Assembly: GCA_030067835.1 (NCBI GenBank) | Contig: CP092441.1 | Span: forward strand, 62,001-126,000 | DNA length: 64,000 nucleotides | Source of the DNA: Chakrabartyella piscis | GTDB lineage: Bacteria > Bacillota > Clostridia > Lachnospirales > Anaerotignaceae | Reading direction: 5' to 3' | In this document: positions 7,993-16,279 of the stretch, one piece after another | Numbering within the stretch: the stretch's first letter is position 1 | How the letters are laid out: each line of letters opens with the position of its first letter | Made by a program: the position numbers and the translations under genes | Notes under the pieces: model-generated | Seen by the model: the letters and a program-made list of their open reading frames with translations, nothing else | What the model was told of the DNA's origin: nothing | The model's database searches: none

Positions 7993-8725
7993 AGAGTTTG
8001 TGGAAGTGTATCCCTATTCTCGCAATGAGGCGAAACGATTGGAAGAAATAGAACGATGGGAGCAGAGTCATCAAGAGAACATTGCTTGTAAAAACTTCAT
8101 TGAGAAAACCATTGATGATAACTACAAGAATAATCGTTTGCACCAAGATTCAGCCAATGAGGTAATTGAGCAGTTTGGTTACAAACGCACTGCTTATGTA
8201 TTGGCAAACTCCATCAACCACAAAAGTAGCGATGGTAGATTTTCTCGTGCCAACAAAGAGTGGGCAAAAGAAATTTATATCCCCAAAGAAAAGAATCACT
8301 TAAATGGCGAGTTTGCAGTGGACTCTCACCCAGCACTTTTAGATGGTTTTATCAACCAGTACCAACGAGCGTATGCAACGCTAGAGATGTTTGATGCCTC
8401 TAAATGTATTCAAACAGATGAACCACAGGACTATACCAACAAGGTAGTTGTGGTGAAAAGCGGTGAACTTGCCGAACAGTATTTTAATGGTCGAGATCAA
8501 ATCTATCTGGCAACCAGTGGTTTTGGCTGTGAGCCTGACAAAATCGGCAGAGCTGTGTTTGCCACCTGTCTTGGCGATGGCGTAAAAGTCAGATGGGATA
8601 GATCGCAAATCCTTGGTGTGCTAAAAGATGAGTGTATCCCAGAGTATGCCAAAGAAAAACTGGCTGAATTGGAACTAGAAAATCAGCAGCAAGAGGCACC
8701 CACGATGCAAACACCCACCATGTAA
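7985..8725 (+). CDS. DUF3849-domain protein
   Basis: A 246-residue protein with a GTG start overlapping the previous stop. Residues 5-100 match the DUF3849 pattern of gut Firmicutes ICEs: YPYSRNEAKRLEEIERWEQS, NIACKNFIEKTI, FGYKRTAYVLANSI, then DGRFSRANKEWAKEI. The C-terminal part (TSGFGCEPDKIGRAVFATCL, RGD-like KVRWDRSQILGV) is the companion module often seen with it. The function is unknown. Such genes sit between the replication and antirestriction block and the transfer block of these elements. Confidence 0.75.
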   Translation: MGKEFVEVYPYSRNEAKRLEEIERWEQSHQENIACKNFIEKTIDDNYKNNRLHQDSANEVIEQFGYKRTAYVLANSINHKSSDGRFSRANKEWAKEIYIPKEKNHLNGEFAVDSHPALLDGFINQYQRAYATLEMFDASKCIQTDEPQDYTNKVVVVKSGELAEQYFNGRDQIYLATSGFGCEPDKIGRAVFATCLGDGVKVRWDRSQILGVLKDECIPEYAKEKLAELELENQQQEAPTMQTPTM

Positions 8726-8737
8726 GGAGGTGAGCCT

Positions 8738-9301
8738 GTGAAAAGCACAGAACTTAGGCACAATTTAATTCTCTACAACAAAAACCCCGCAGGATTTATC
8801 AAGGATGGTGTTGCCACTGTGGATAACATCTTTAAAAATGAAGAACTTTCACAGTGGCTTGATAACCAAGGCTTTGAGTCCTTGTGGCAAGATGGTATTT
8901 TTGAAAAACTCGCTGTCAATCGCCAGTATTACGAACTGGAAGATGCAGAGTCTTTGAAACAAGTACGCATCTGGCAGTTGCGTTCCGACTTCGACTTCAG
9001 TGGTCGTTTCCTATCTTATGAAGATATGACTTCGAAATATGGTGCGCCAAAGGAAGCTGACTACGTCTGTGTGTTTGATGACGAGTTGAATACAAATGAC
9101 CTAGAAGAAATTTATGATATTTGCAATAATAATCACCCTAAAGGATACAATGGCCACTCCCTCTCCATGTCCGATGTGGTGGAGCTGTACGATGAAGATA
9201 CAGCCAATTACCACTATGTAGACCGATTTGGTTTTAAGGAAATCGAGTTTGCAAAGCAAGAACCTATACAAGATATGGAAATGGAGATGCAGTCAATGTA
9301 A
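8738..9301 (+). CDS. YodL-domain protein
   Basis: A 187-residue protein with a GTG start preceded by AAGGAGGTG. The half from about residue 65 reads as a YodL domain: VRIWQLRSDFDFSGRFLSYE, YVCVFDDELNTNDLEEIYDI, HPKGYNGHSLSMSDVVELY, then YHYVDRFGFKEI. These modules are common in clostridial ICE accessory proteins next to DUF3849. The biochemical role is unknown. It is part of the same transcription unit as the two preceding genes. Confidence 0.75.
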   Translation: MKSTELRHNLILYNKNPAGFIKDGVATVDNIFKNEELSQWLDNQGFESLWQDGIFEKLAVNRQYYELEDAESLKQVRIWQLRSDFDFSGRFLSYEDMTSKYGAPKEADYVCVFDDELNTNDLEEIYDICNNNHPKGYNGHSLSMSDVVELYDEDTANYHYVDRFGFKEIEFAKQEPIQDMEMEMQSM

Positions 9302-9517
9302 CTGTGTCTCTTTTTTTATATACACACATCAAAACAAACAAAAAAGAATGGAGAAAACACAATGAAAAACTTTATGAACAACGCAAAAAACAAGGCAAAT
9401 GGTATGGTAATCAAGATGCAGATGATGAAAGCCAATGCGAAGAATGCTCTTTGCAACGAGCGTGGCGAAAACTATGTAGACAGTGGTGTCTTTTCTTAAT
9501 CTCAGTATCACTATATA

Positions 9518-9532
9518 AATGTACACGATATA
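9518..9532 (+). repeat. Left terminal inverted repeat of the Tn554-like element
   Basis: AATGTACACGATATA is the exact reverse complement of 14979-14993. Related TGTAC-containing repeats follow at about 9558 and 9604 and may be extra recombinase binding sites. Confidence 0.7.
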
Positions 9533-9654
9533 AAGCTCAACAATAACAAGGTTTATATGTACTTTTATATAACGAAATAACGAGTGGAAAATGGGTGCAT
9601 TTATGTACACAATACAAACAAACAAAACAACAATATGAAAGAGGTAAAAATACT

Positions 9655-9906
9655 ATGAAAAAATTATTTAACAAAATGAATGATACAGCAAATGCAGTAG
9701 CAATGAAAGCTGTAATTTTTAAAGAAAGAAGCAAAGAAGTACTGTCAAATAATCGTGGAGAAGGGACAGTTTCACAAGCAATTACTATCTTGATTTCAGT
9801 AGTATTAGGTGCGTTGCTCCTTGCAGGGCTTTATCTGTTATTTGATGAGGTAGTGCTACCGACCTTAACAGAACGAATTCAAGAGATGTTTGACTATCAA
9901 GGTTAA
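9655..9906 (+). CDS. DUF6133-type small membrane protein (intact paralogue)
   Basis: An 83-residue protein with GAAAGAGG upstream of the ATG. It has the same length and layout as the split gene: MKKLFNKMND N-terminus, NNRGEGTVSQA, one membrane helix (ILISVVLGALLLAGLYLLF) and LTERIQEMFDYQG at the end. The RGEG stretch just before the helix recalls prepilin cleavage sites, so it may be processed by the A24 peptidase encoded downstream (inference). It lies inside the Tn554-like element that destroyed its paralogue and may replace it. Confidence 0.7.
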   Translation: MKKLFNKMNDTANAVAMKAVIFKERSKEVLSNNRGEGTVSQAITILISVVLGALLLAGLYLLFDEVVLPTLTERIQEMFDYQG

Positions 9907-9950
9907 GTTCTAATGTCTATGATATAATTTAACCATGCAGAAAGCATGGA

Positions 9951-11305
9951 AAGACTAACTATATGAAGTCAATAGAAAAATGATAAAAAGTTAGATAAAC
10001 TTACAAAAGTCAGTTGATTAGAAAAAAGGCATAGCAAACAGAGCAACCATTAGTTGCTCGAAAAAACAAATACAAAAAACTAGTGTTGAGGAATATAGGA
10101 ACAATTATTCTTTAACAAAGAATGAATCAGTCTAACAAGCTTCTTGCCAGCGTGGCTAATAGCAACATAATAATGCTTACCCTGTGACTGTTTGTGGTTA
10201 AGATAGTTTTTAAAAGAAACATCACGCATAGCAACAAGGCGAACAGCTTGCAAAATAGCCCAACGCAAATAAGTGGACCCACGCTTTACCATAGGAGTAT
10301 TAGAAGCATTAAATTTACCTGATTGATAGGTAGAAGGTTCCATACCAGCAAAAGCTAAAAGCTTAGCAGGATTGGAAAAACGATGGATATCACCAATTTC
10401 GGCTAAGATGATAGCACCCAAAGTAAAAGAGATACCAGGGATAGACATAATAGGTGAATCGATTTCTTGCATAACAAGTTTAATCTGAGCATCCAAAGCA
10501 TCAATTTCAGACTGAACAGACTGAACTAATCGAATAGTTTGTTGCAATTCAAAACAAATAGATCTGCTTGAAGAACCAATAGAATTGGAAGCAACGCTTT
10601 TAAATGCAATTGCTTTTTCTTTTCCATATTTACCTCTTGAAGCCTTAGAAAGCAAGTTAGTAAGTTTAGTAAGGTGACAATTAGAGATGTCGGTTGGAGA
10701 AGGCAGCTCCAAAAGTACAGCATAAGAAGACGCTTGATGAATAGACCACACCAAAGAGGGTAGCTCTGGGAAGATAATATCAATTAATCTAGTAATAGAT
10801 ATTTTCAGTTTTGAGCGATATCCAACCATACGATAACGATGTCTTGTTAGTGACTTTAGCTCAGAAATTTGGTATGATACTGGTGAATAGGATTTTGAAT
10901 CATCAGTAAAAAGCATAGCAGCAATCACTCTAGCATCTGTCTTGTCCGTTTTGGTCTTTCTGAGCGTGTGGGCTTTACGAAAAAGATTAGTAGATAAAGG
11001 ATTCAAGGTAGTGACTTGAAAACCTTTAGCAAGTAGAAAGTTAGTGATATTAGTGCTGTAATGCCCTGTTGATTCAAGTCCTATTTTTACGTTAGAAATA
11101 TCTTTAGAGTCTAAGGCTGAATAGATAGATTCAACTAAAGAATCAAAGCCTAGTTTTGAATTTTCAATGCGTAAAAAATCATTGTGAAGAACACCATCAG
11201 AATCAATAATACAACAATCATGTTTGCTTTTAGCAACATCAATACCTACAAATAACATAGAAAACAACTCCTTTAAATTTATTTGATACTACGTTCCACG
11301 AACTC
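9951..11305 (-). mobile_element. IS110-family insertion sequence, copy 2 (truncated by IS3)
   Basis: The left edge has AAGACTAACTAT as in copy 1. The transposase is complete, but only about 47 bp upstream of it remain before IS3 copy 1 begins at 11306. The region that should encode the bridge RNA is therefore lost, and the element is probably immobile. Confidence 0.7.
10080..11258 (-). CDS. IS110-family DEDD transposase
   Basis: A 392-residue protein. The start chosen is the ATG at 11258 after AAAGGAG; the TTG three codons earlier is less likely. It has the DEDD domain (MLFVGIDVAKSKHDC, GLESTGHYS, KTKTDKTDARVIA) and the C-terminal Tnp20 domain (MSIPGISFTLGAIILAEIG, AFAGMEPSTYQSG). It resembles the transposase at 5385 along its whole length but is clearly a different IS. 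Confidence 0.9.
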   Translation of the reverse strand: MLFVGIDVAKSKHDCCIIDSDGVLHNDFLRIENSKLGFDSLVESIYSALDSKDISNVKIGLESTGHYSTNITNFLLAKGFQVTTLNPLSTNLFRKAHTLRKTKTDKTDARVIAAMLFTDDSKSYSPVSYQISELKSLTRHRYRMVGYRSKLKISITRLIDIIFPELPSLVWSIHQASSYAVLLELPSPTDISNCHLTKLTNLLSKASRGKYGKEKAIAFKSVASNSIGSSSRSICFELQQTIRLVQSVQSEIDALDAQIKLVMQEIDSPIMSIPGISFTLGAIILAEIGDIHRFSNPAKLLAFAGMEPSTYQSGKFNASNTPMVKRGSTYLRWAILQAVRLVAMRDVSFKNYLNHKQSQGKHYYVAISHAGKKLVRLIHSLLKNNCSYIPQH

Positions 11306-11383
11306 TGGAATGGCTATACTTAACTAGACAGAAAAGATAAGGTCATGTAAAATAAAACTAATATAAAATAAGGAGATGATTAC

Positions 11384-11671
11384 ATGACTAAAAAACGACA
11401 ACGAAGAGAATTTACAGAAGAATTTAAACAGCAGATGGTTCAATTATATAACAACGGAAAATCGAAAGCAGATATCAATCGTGAATACGATTTAACACCA
11501 TCGGCACTGAATCGCTGGATACAGCGTTACAATGCTACTGGTTCTACAAAAGAAGCTGATAATCGCACACCAGAAGAAGCTGAACTCATCAAACTTCGTA
11601 AAGAGCTACAACAGCTACGAATGGAAAATGACATACTAAAGCAAGCGGCGCTGATATTCGGACGAAAGTAA
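11384..11671 (+). CDS. IS3-family OrfA (helix-turn-helix)
   Basis: A 95-residue protein preceded by AAGGAGATG. It has the HTH_Tnp_1 pattern RREFTEEFKQQMVQLYNNGK then DLTPSALNRWIQRY, and a C-terminal leucine-zipper-like coil (LRKELQQLRMENDILKQAA). The next ORF is in another frame, so OrfAB would come from programmed frameshifting as usual in IS3. Confidence 0.9.
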   Translation: MTKKRQRREFTEEFKQQMVQLYNNGKSKADINREYDLTPSALNRWIQRYNATGSTKEADNRTPEEAELIKLRKELQQLRMENDILKQAALIFGRK

Positions 11672-11712
11672 TTGTAATTCGAGCAAATCGACACAAATAC
11701 TCTATATCAGCC

Positions 11713-12495
11713 ATGTGTAAATGCCTTGAAATCAGCAGGAGTACCTACTATTACGAGGCTTCGTCCAAGAAAGATGATACGGAATTAGAACAAGAAATTG
11801 AACGGATTTTTTATGAAAATAAAGAAGTCTACGGAAGTCGTAAAATGAAAAAAGAGCTGAAGAAGTTGGGCAAACAGGTTTCTAGACGCAGAATTTGCCG
11901 CATTATGAAACGTTTAGGGCTAATTTCGGTCTATACCGTTGCCAAGTTCAAACCACAAAAGCAACAATGCAATGAGTCGCCAGTAAAAAACGAACTAGCT
12001 CGTCAATTTGATAACCAGCCTCCCAATGCAGTAATTGTTGGGGATTTGACGTATGTTCGAGTGAACTATAAATGGAACTATGTTTGTATCTTAATTGATT
12101 TATTCAACCGAGAAATCGTTGGATTTAGTGCAGGACTTCACAAAAATGCTCAGTTGGTATATGATGCTTTTGCAACAATCAAAGGGAATTTATCTGAAAT
12201 CGAGTTGTTCCATACGGATCGAGGCAGCGAGTTTAAAAACTATCTCATTGATGAAATGTTAGATGTGTTTCAGATCAAACGATCCCTCAGCATGAAGGGC
12301 TGCCCCTATGATAATGCAGTTGCAGAAGCCAATTTCAAGGTATTCAAAACAGAATTTGTTCGAGGACGAAATTTCGTCAGTTTGGAGCAATTGAAGTTAG
12401 AACTTGCAGACTATGTGCATTGGTTCAATAACATACGTTTGCATGGCTCTTTGGATTATAGAACACCAGCCGAATATCGGGTACTGACCTTATAA
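11713..12495 (+). CDS. IS3-family OrfB integrase/transposase
   Basis: A 260-residue rve-type DDE enzyme. It has an HTH_21 region at the N-terminus (ENKEVYGSRKMKKELKKLGK). The catalytic DDE residues are seen in VIVGDLTYVRVN, LFHTDRGSEF and the later NAVAEANFKVFKTEF. It is most likely translated as an OrfA-OrfB fusion through a frameshift near the end of OrfA. It is identical to the protein at 27991. Confidence 0.9.
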   Translation: MCKCLEISRSTYYYEASSKKDDTELEQEIERIFYENKEVYGSRKMKKELKKLGKQVSRRRICRIMKRLGLISVYTVAKFKPQKQQCNESPVKNELARQFDNQPPNAVIVGDLTYVRVNYKWNYVCILIDLFNREIVGFSAGLHKNAQLVYDAFATIKGNLSEIELFHTDRGSEFKNYLIDEMLDVFQIKRSLSMKGCPYDNAVAEANFKVFKTEFVRGRNFVSLEQLKLELADYVHWFNNIRLHGSLDYRTPAEYRVLTL

Positions 12496-12524
12496 AAATT
12501 GTCCAAAAAAGTGTTGACATTCCA

Positions 12525-13238
12525 ATATCACAAAACTGTCAAGAATATCTTGCAGAAAACAAGAAAAATGCCCTTTTTACTTATCAAGATAGTTTGAAAC
12601 TAAAAAGTGGCACTTACAAGCGAGATAGATATATTGTAGCAACTTGGAGATCTGTAGATTATCATTTAAAGAAAATCTGTAGTCAGTATAATATCACAGA
12701 TTGTGATGGAAAAACATATAGAGTTTCTAGTCATCAATTTAGGCACAATGGAGTGACAGATAGACTTCGTGCAGGGTTTACATTACCTCAAATCGCTGAA
12801 ATGACTGCTCATCACGGGACTGCAATGCTCTATGGTTCGTATGCTCATTTGAATCTATTCCCTGAAACACTGATAGAGCCGATAAAGTATGATACAGAAG
12901 AAGATAATCCATATGTGCTATTCGGTGGTCGTATTTTAAATATGGATGCTATCACAGAATCAAGACTACTTAAAAATCTGCGTTCCCATAGAATTCTCGG
13001 TGGAATATGTGCAGATGTAACCCACTGTAAGAGTGGTATGTGGGATTGTATTTCTTGTGAAAAATTCATCCCAGAGCAAGAGCAACTTGAATATTTTAAG
13101 GAGCAAGTCAAAAGTTGGAGTGATAAGGCTACAAAATTTAAAGCAGATGATCAACTTCACAACAATTTTCTAAAACTATCCAATCAGTTTGCAGATATTA
13201 TAAAGAAATTGGAGGATTTAAAACCTTATGAATACTAA
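12525..13238 (+). pseudogene. tnpB: Tn554-type TnpB tyrosine recombinase, N-terminus lost to IS3
   Basis: The frame is open from the IS3 edge (SQNCQEYLAENKKNALFTYQ, then LKLKSGTYKRDRYIVATW), so only the C-terminal 235 or so residues remain. SSHQFRHNGVTDRLRAGFTL contains the HxxR box and YGSYAHLN the likely catalytic Tyr region of tyrosine recombinases. A cysteine cluster (CADVTHCKSGMWDCISCEKF) is typical of TnpB of this family. The catalytic core is incomplete, so it is probably inactive. Confidence 0.75.
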
Positions 13239-13602
13239 GAAAACATTACCACCTAAATTACAGCAGAAACAGGAGCTTAAAAAGCAAGAAAGTATCAATA
13301 AGGTCTTACGAGCCATTCATGATATTAAAAACGAGGGCAGAAAAGTGTCGATAACTACCCTCGTGGAGTTTACAGGCCTGTCAAGATCAGTATTTTCTAA
13401 ACCACATATTAGGGAACTACTTGTGGACTATGGGTATACACAAAAAGGTGCTGTTACTGATAATTCAAGCGATAAAAAGAAAACAAAGAAATCATCAGAT
13501 AAAGATAAAATTATAGATGATTTAAGAGCAAGAAATGCCAATCTCGAACGAGAGTGCCAGTTACTTAGGGGTAGACTTTATATTCTCACAAGTAAACAGT
13601 GA
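13228..13602 (+). CDS. tnpC: TnpC-like transposition accessory protein (DUF6262)
   Basis: A 124-residue protein overlapping the end of tnpB by 11 bp, with GGAGG upstream. It is basic, with an HTH-like segment (VSITTLVEFTGLSRSVFSKP) and a C-terminal coiled coil (DDLRARNANLERECQLLRGR). Position and features match TnpC of Tn554-like elements, an accessory factor affecting orientation and efficiency of insertion. Confidence 0.7.
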   Translation: MNTKKTLPPKLQQKQELKKQESINKVLRAIHDIKNEGRKVSITTLVEFTGLSRSVFSKPHIRELLVDYGYTQKGAVTDNSSDKKKTKKSSDKDKIIDDLRARNANLERECQLLRGRLYILTSKQ

Positions 13603-14793
13603 TTACTTGCCACAGCATTTTTTGTATTTTTTCCCACTGCCACAAGGACAAGGTTCATTTCGACCAACCTTTTTTGAAGCAACAGGTGCTGGGTTTTTGA
13701 AAGTATTAAATGGTATTAGATTGTCCGAGAAATTTCGTATCGGCTTTTTCGCATATAGGCTATGTAGTTCGTTTGGGGTATGCCCTTTATTAGCCCAAAT
13801 ACGAGTATTGTTTTTGAGGTCCATGATAATATCAGCAAAAGCCTGTACATCTTCTACACCTTCAAATTCGATACCTGCGGCGTTTACTGGTTTCATAATA
13901 TCGTTAAAATCTGCTTCCATAGTAGCAAGGAAACAAATTTCATCGGACAAATCTTCTGCGATATAATCAACCTTGCAAATGGTTTTTAGGTGTCGCTCCA
14001 ATTTTTGGGTGTAAATGGTTTCTTCATAATAAGAGCCATCAACAAACTTTAGTAGTTGATTTTTGTTTGGAATATATCGTGGTTTTCCCTGTGTCGCTTC
14101 AATTAAATGAGGAACTCCCTCAAAGTCATCCTCTTCAAAGCCTGCTGACACAATATATTCGTCCCAAAAGCAAAAATCACTATCCATTGATACATGTTTA
14201 ATTAAAGTAGTAAAAACCTCATCTATATCGGTGGGAGTGCTATTTTGGGCGTTAAATATTTCTACAAATTCATCTTGTGAAATGATACCATATAGACTAA
14301 TGCAAGAGCGTGCATAGTTTAAAATTAAGCTATCACGCTTTTTCTTTTTCATAAAGTCCTTAGTGCATACTTTTTCTACAATTTGTCTAATTTCTGTTGG
14401 CATAACAGCGATAAATTTACTATCAAAATAGTAAATTTCAACCATGCCAAGCATCATATAAAAATCAAGTTTTGCACAGGTGATTGCACTGCATTCGAGC
14501 TGTGAAACCTTAGATAGTTCGATAAGTTCATTTAAATTTTCATCATCTGACATGAACAAGAACATCTCTACTCTATCATGTTCAGTTAGTGTACTTTTTA
14601 AAATAGAAACTAGTTCTTCTTTCTTTAAGACGGAATATCTAGGAATTCGGTGGAGTTTTGCAAACTCTTTGAGCTTGCTTAAGGTTTTCTCTGTAAGTAT
14701 TTCAGCAAGTGTGTGTTTAGGTGGTGATTTGCTCGCAATTCGCTTGACAGTTTTAGAAAATTCTTGCTCTATTACTTGTTCTAATTCATTCAT
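13603..14793 (-). CDS. SEC-C metal-binding domain protein with SAP/Rho-N-like N-terminus
   Basis: A 396-residue protein. The C-terminus [20 protein letters not shown] is a textbook SEC-C zinc motif. Residues 30-65 ([20 protein letters not shown] then KEELVSIL) resemble the SAP/Rho-N nucleic-acid-binding fold. The middle (residues 70-370) is not recognised. It is convergent with tnpC and is the only evident cargo of the Tn554-like element besides the DUF6133 paralogue. The function is unknown; similar SEC-C proteins occur widely on mobile elements. Confidence 0.75.
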   Translation of the reverse strand: MNELEQVIEQEFSKTVKRIASKSPPKHTLAEILTEKTLSKLKEFAKLHRIPRYSVLKKEELVSILKSTLTEHDRVEMFLFMSDDENLNELIELSKVSQLECSAITCAKLDFYMMLGMVEIYYFDSKFIAVMPTEIRQIVEKVCTKDFMKKKKRDSLILNYARSCISLYGIISQDEFVEIFNAQNSTPTDIDEVFTTLIKHVSMDSDFCFWDEYIVSAGFEEDDFEGVPHLIEATQGKPRYIPNKNQLLKFVDGSYYEETIYTQKLERHLKTICKVDYIAEDLSDEICFLATMEADFNDIMKPVNAAGIEFEGVEDVQAFADIIMDLKNNTRIWANKGHTPNELHSLYAKKPIRNFSDNLIPFNTFKNPAPVASKKVGRNEPCPCGSGKKYKKCCGK

Positions 14794-14859
14794 AAATCTA
14801 TCTCCTAAATAAATCTTTTTATTTATATTATACTACAAAAAACTGAAAATTTATATATC

Positions 14860-14892
14860 AAATGCAGTCGATTTTAGTAGGCTGCATTTTTT
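14860..14892 (+). terminator. Possible terminator near the right end of the Tn554-like element
   Basis: AATGCAG / CTGCATT arms around a 14-base loop, followed by TTTTT. No plus-strand gene ends here, so it may protect the element from, or stop, readthrough. Confidence 0.4.
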
Positions 14893-14978
14893 ATACAACA
14901 AATTACGAAAGGACGGTAAAATTATGGTTTTATCAATCAGCAAAGTTAAGTTTTGGGCATATCTCAAGGGGAACTTCC

Positions 14979-14993
14979 TATATCGTGTACATT
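14979..14993 (-). repeat. Right terminal inverted repeat of the Tn554-like element
   Basis: TATATCGTGTACATT on the plus strand pairs perfectly with 9518-9532. It lies 17 bp before the GGTGTC junction. Confidence 0.7.
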
Positions 14994-15150
14994 GGGTGAG
15001 ATTAAGAAAAGGTGTCAAAATCCTCATCGCTGTGGTGCTTGGTGCATTGCTCCTTGCTGGCCTGTACGCACTCTTCAATGACACTGTTATGCCTACTCTC
15101 GTTGAGCGTATTGAGGATATGTTCGACTACGCAGGTTAAGGAGGTAGCCT

Positions 15151-15456
15151 ATGAAAATTGATGTAAAAATCGGAGATATCCGAGAAAACGCAAACCCCAA
15201 AGCCTATGCATCAGCAGTACTAGATAACTGCTTTGTTGTATCTGGCATCCGCATCCTAAATGGCAAGCACGGTGATTTTGTTGCCATGCCAAGCTACAAA
15301 AATTCCAAAGGTGAGTATACCGACTATTGTCACCCCATCACCAAAGAATTCAAAAAGGAATTCGACAGTGCCATCTTGGAGGCCTTTGAGCAAAAGCAAC
15401 TTCAGAGCCTAGAGCATGAAGAAGCTCCCAACTGGTCACAGCAGCAGACAATGTAA
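15151..15456 (+). CDS. SpoVG-family protein
   Basis: A 101-residue protein with AAGGAGG upstream. It matches the SpoVG fold: KAYASAVLDNCFVVSGIRIL, then GKHGDFVAMPSYK, then DYCHPITKEFKKEF. SpoVG proteins are site-specific nucleic-acid-binding regulators; ICE-borne copies like this one probably regulate element genes. The stop overlaps the start of the prepilin peptidase gene by one base (TAATG). Confidence 0.85.
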   Translation: MKIDVKIGDIRENANPKAYASAVLDNCFVVSGIRILNGKHGDFVAMPSYKNSKGEYTDYCHPITKEFKKEFDSAILEAFEQKQLQSLEHEEAPNWSQQQTM

Positions 15457-15744
15457 TGGATATCTTGTTTGCCATACTGCTACTCATTGCCACCTACACC
15501 GATTTGAAAAAGAGAGAAATACCAGACAAATTATCCATAGCGATTGTGGTGCTTGCTCTCTTTGATTTTCACCCTCTTGGGTTATTGTCTGCTCTGCCAT
15601 TTTTTATAGCAGCCACGCTTAACCCAGAGGGCATTGGTGGTGGCGATATCAAATTGACAGCAGCAGTCGGATTGGCGCCGAATAGGCATGATTAAACCAC
15701 CAGTTTTACTGGTGGTAGGCAAAATTCTTACAGTAAAAATATAA

Positions 15745-15800
15745 CCTCCTATGTTAAAATAAAGTTGGTCTGGCAACCACGATATAAAACATAGGAGGTT
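15745..15800 (+). promoter_or_regulatory. Stem-loop that hides the tnpA ribosome site of IS200
   Basis: ACCTCCTATGTT (15745-15756) pairs perfectly with AACATAGGAGGT (15789-15800), which contains the Shine-Dalgarno sequence of tnpA. The inner GTTG/CAAC also pairs. Sequestration of the ribosome site is known for IS200 and keeps transposase low when the IS lies in an active operon. Confidence 0.8.
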
Positions 15801-15805
15801 TTGTC

Positions 15806-16279
15806 ATGAAAGACATAAACAGTTTATCACATTCGAGTTGGAGATGTAAATACCATATAGTTTTTGCACCCAAATATAGAAGACAAGAAATATATGGAAA
15901 AATCAAAGTAGACATAGGAAAGATATTAAGAGAATTATGTCAACGCAAAAAAGTTAATATTATAGCAGCAGAATGTTGTAAAGACCATATTCACATGTTA
16001 GTGGAAATACCGCCACATTTAAGTGTATCGCAATTTATGGGTTTTTTAAAAAGTAAAAGCAGTCTTATGATATTTGATAGACATGCAAATTTAAAATATA
16101 AGTATGGAAACAGGCATTTTTGGTGCAGAGGATATTATGTTGATACGGTTGGAAAATATGAAAATACAATAAAAGAATATATAAGAAACCAATTGCAGGA
16201 GGATATTATAGAAGATCAAATCAGCTTGAAAGAGTATATTGACCCGTTTACGGGTAATAAGAGTAAAGAGGACAAATAA
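15806..16279 (+). CDS. IS200/IS605-family TnpA (Y1 HUH transposase)
   Basis: A 157-residue protein. The HUH motif is seen in CKDHIHMLVEIPPHLSVS and the single catalytic tyrosine probably in GYYVDTVGKYENTIKEYI. The length and the start (SSWRCKYHIVFAPKYRRQ) are typical of IS200 TnpA. It moves DNA as single strands by peel-and-paste and can excise precisely. Confidence 0.93.
   Translation: MKDINSLSHSSWRCKYHIVFAPKYRRQEIYGKIKVDIGKILRELCQRKKVNIIAAECCKDHIHMLVEIPPHLSVSQFMGFLKSKSSLMIFDRHANLKYKYGNRHFWCRGYYVDTVGKYENTIKEYIRNQLQEDIIEDQISLKEYIDPFTGNKSKEDK

Larger units (their letters stand above)
11306..12524 (+). mobile_element. IS3-family element, copy 1 (1219 bp)
   Basis: Terminal inverted repeats TGGAATGgCtAtACTT (11306) and AAGTgTtGaCATTCCA (ending 12524). 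The encoded proteins are identical to those of a second copy at 27962-29180 in the opposite orientation. No target duplication is visible (left ...aactc, right atatc...), in line with a deletion next to it: tnpB coding sequence starts exactly at its right edge. Confidence 0.9.
9485..15016. mobile_element. Tn554-like site-specific transposon, internally damaged
   Basis: Bounded by GGTGTC at both ends within the split DUF6133 gene. A 15-bp perfect inverted repeat lies 27 bp inside the left end (9518-9532) and 17 bp inside the right end (14979-14993). It carries the C-terminal part of a TnpB-type tyrosine recombinase, an intact TnpC-like gene and a SEC-C cargo gene. TnpA and the start of TnpB are missing where an IS110 and an IS3 sit side by side. 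Tn554-family elements use TnpA/TnpB/TnpC and asymmetric ends with a short core, which fits. Confidence 0.7.
9362..15139 (+). pseudogene. DUF6133-type small membrane protein gene split by a 5.5-kb element
   Basis: The left part (9362-9490) encodes MKNFMNNAKNKANGMVIKMQ ... NERGENYVDSGV. The right part (15014-15139) encodes VKILIAVVLGALLLAGLYAL ... ERIEDMFDYAG. Joined at the shared GGTGTC (9485-9490 and 15011-15016) they give one 83-residue protein with an N-terminal amphipathic part, an RGE motif and one membrane helix, like the pseudopilin-like DUF6133 proteins of Tad-bearing ICEs. An intact 83-residue paralogue lies just inside the insertion at 9655. The right half now sits in a new frame with a chance start at 14924. 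Confidence 0.8.

Noticed and set aside
14924-15139. A 71-residue membrane protein starting at 14924
   Set aside because: Its first 30 or so codons lie in the right end of the Tn554-like element. Only the part after the GGTGTC junction is the real DUF6133 coding sequence, so it is a fusion by chance.
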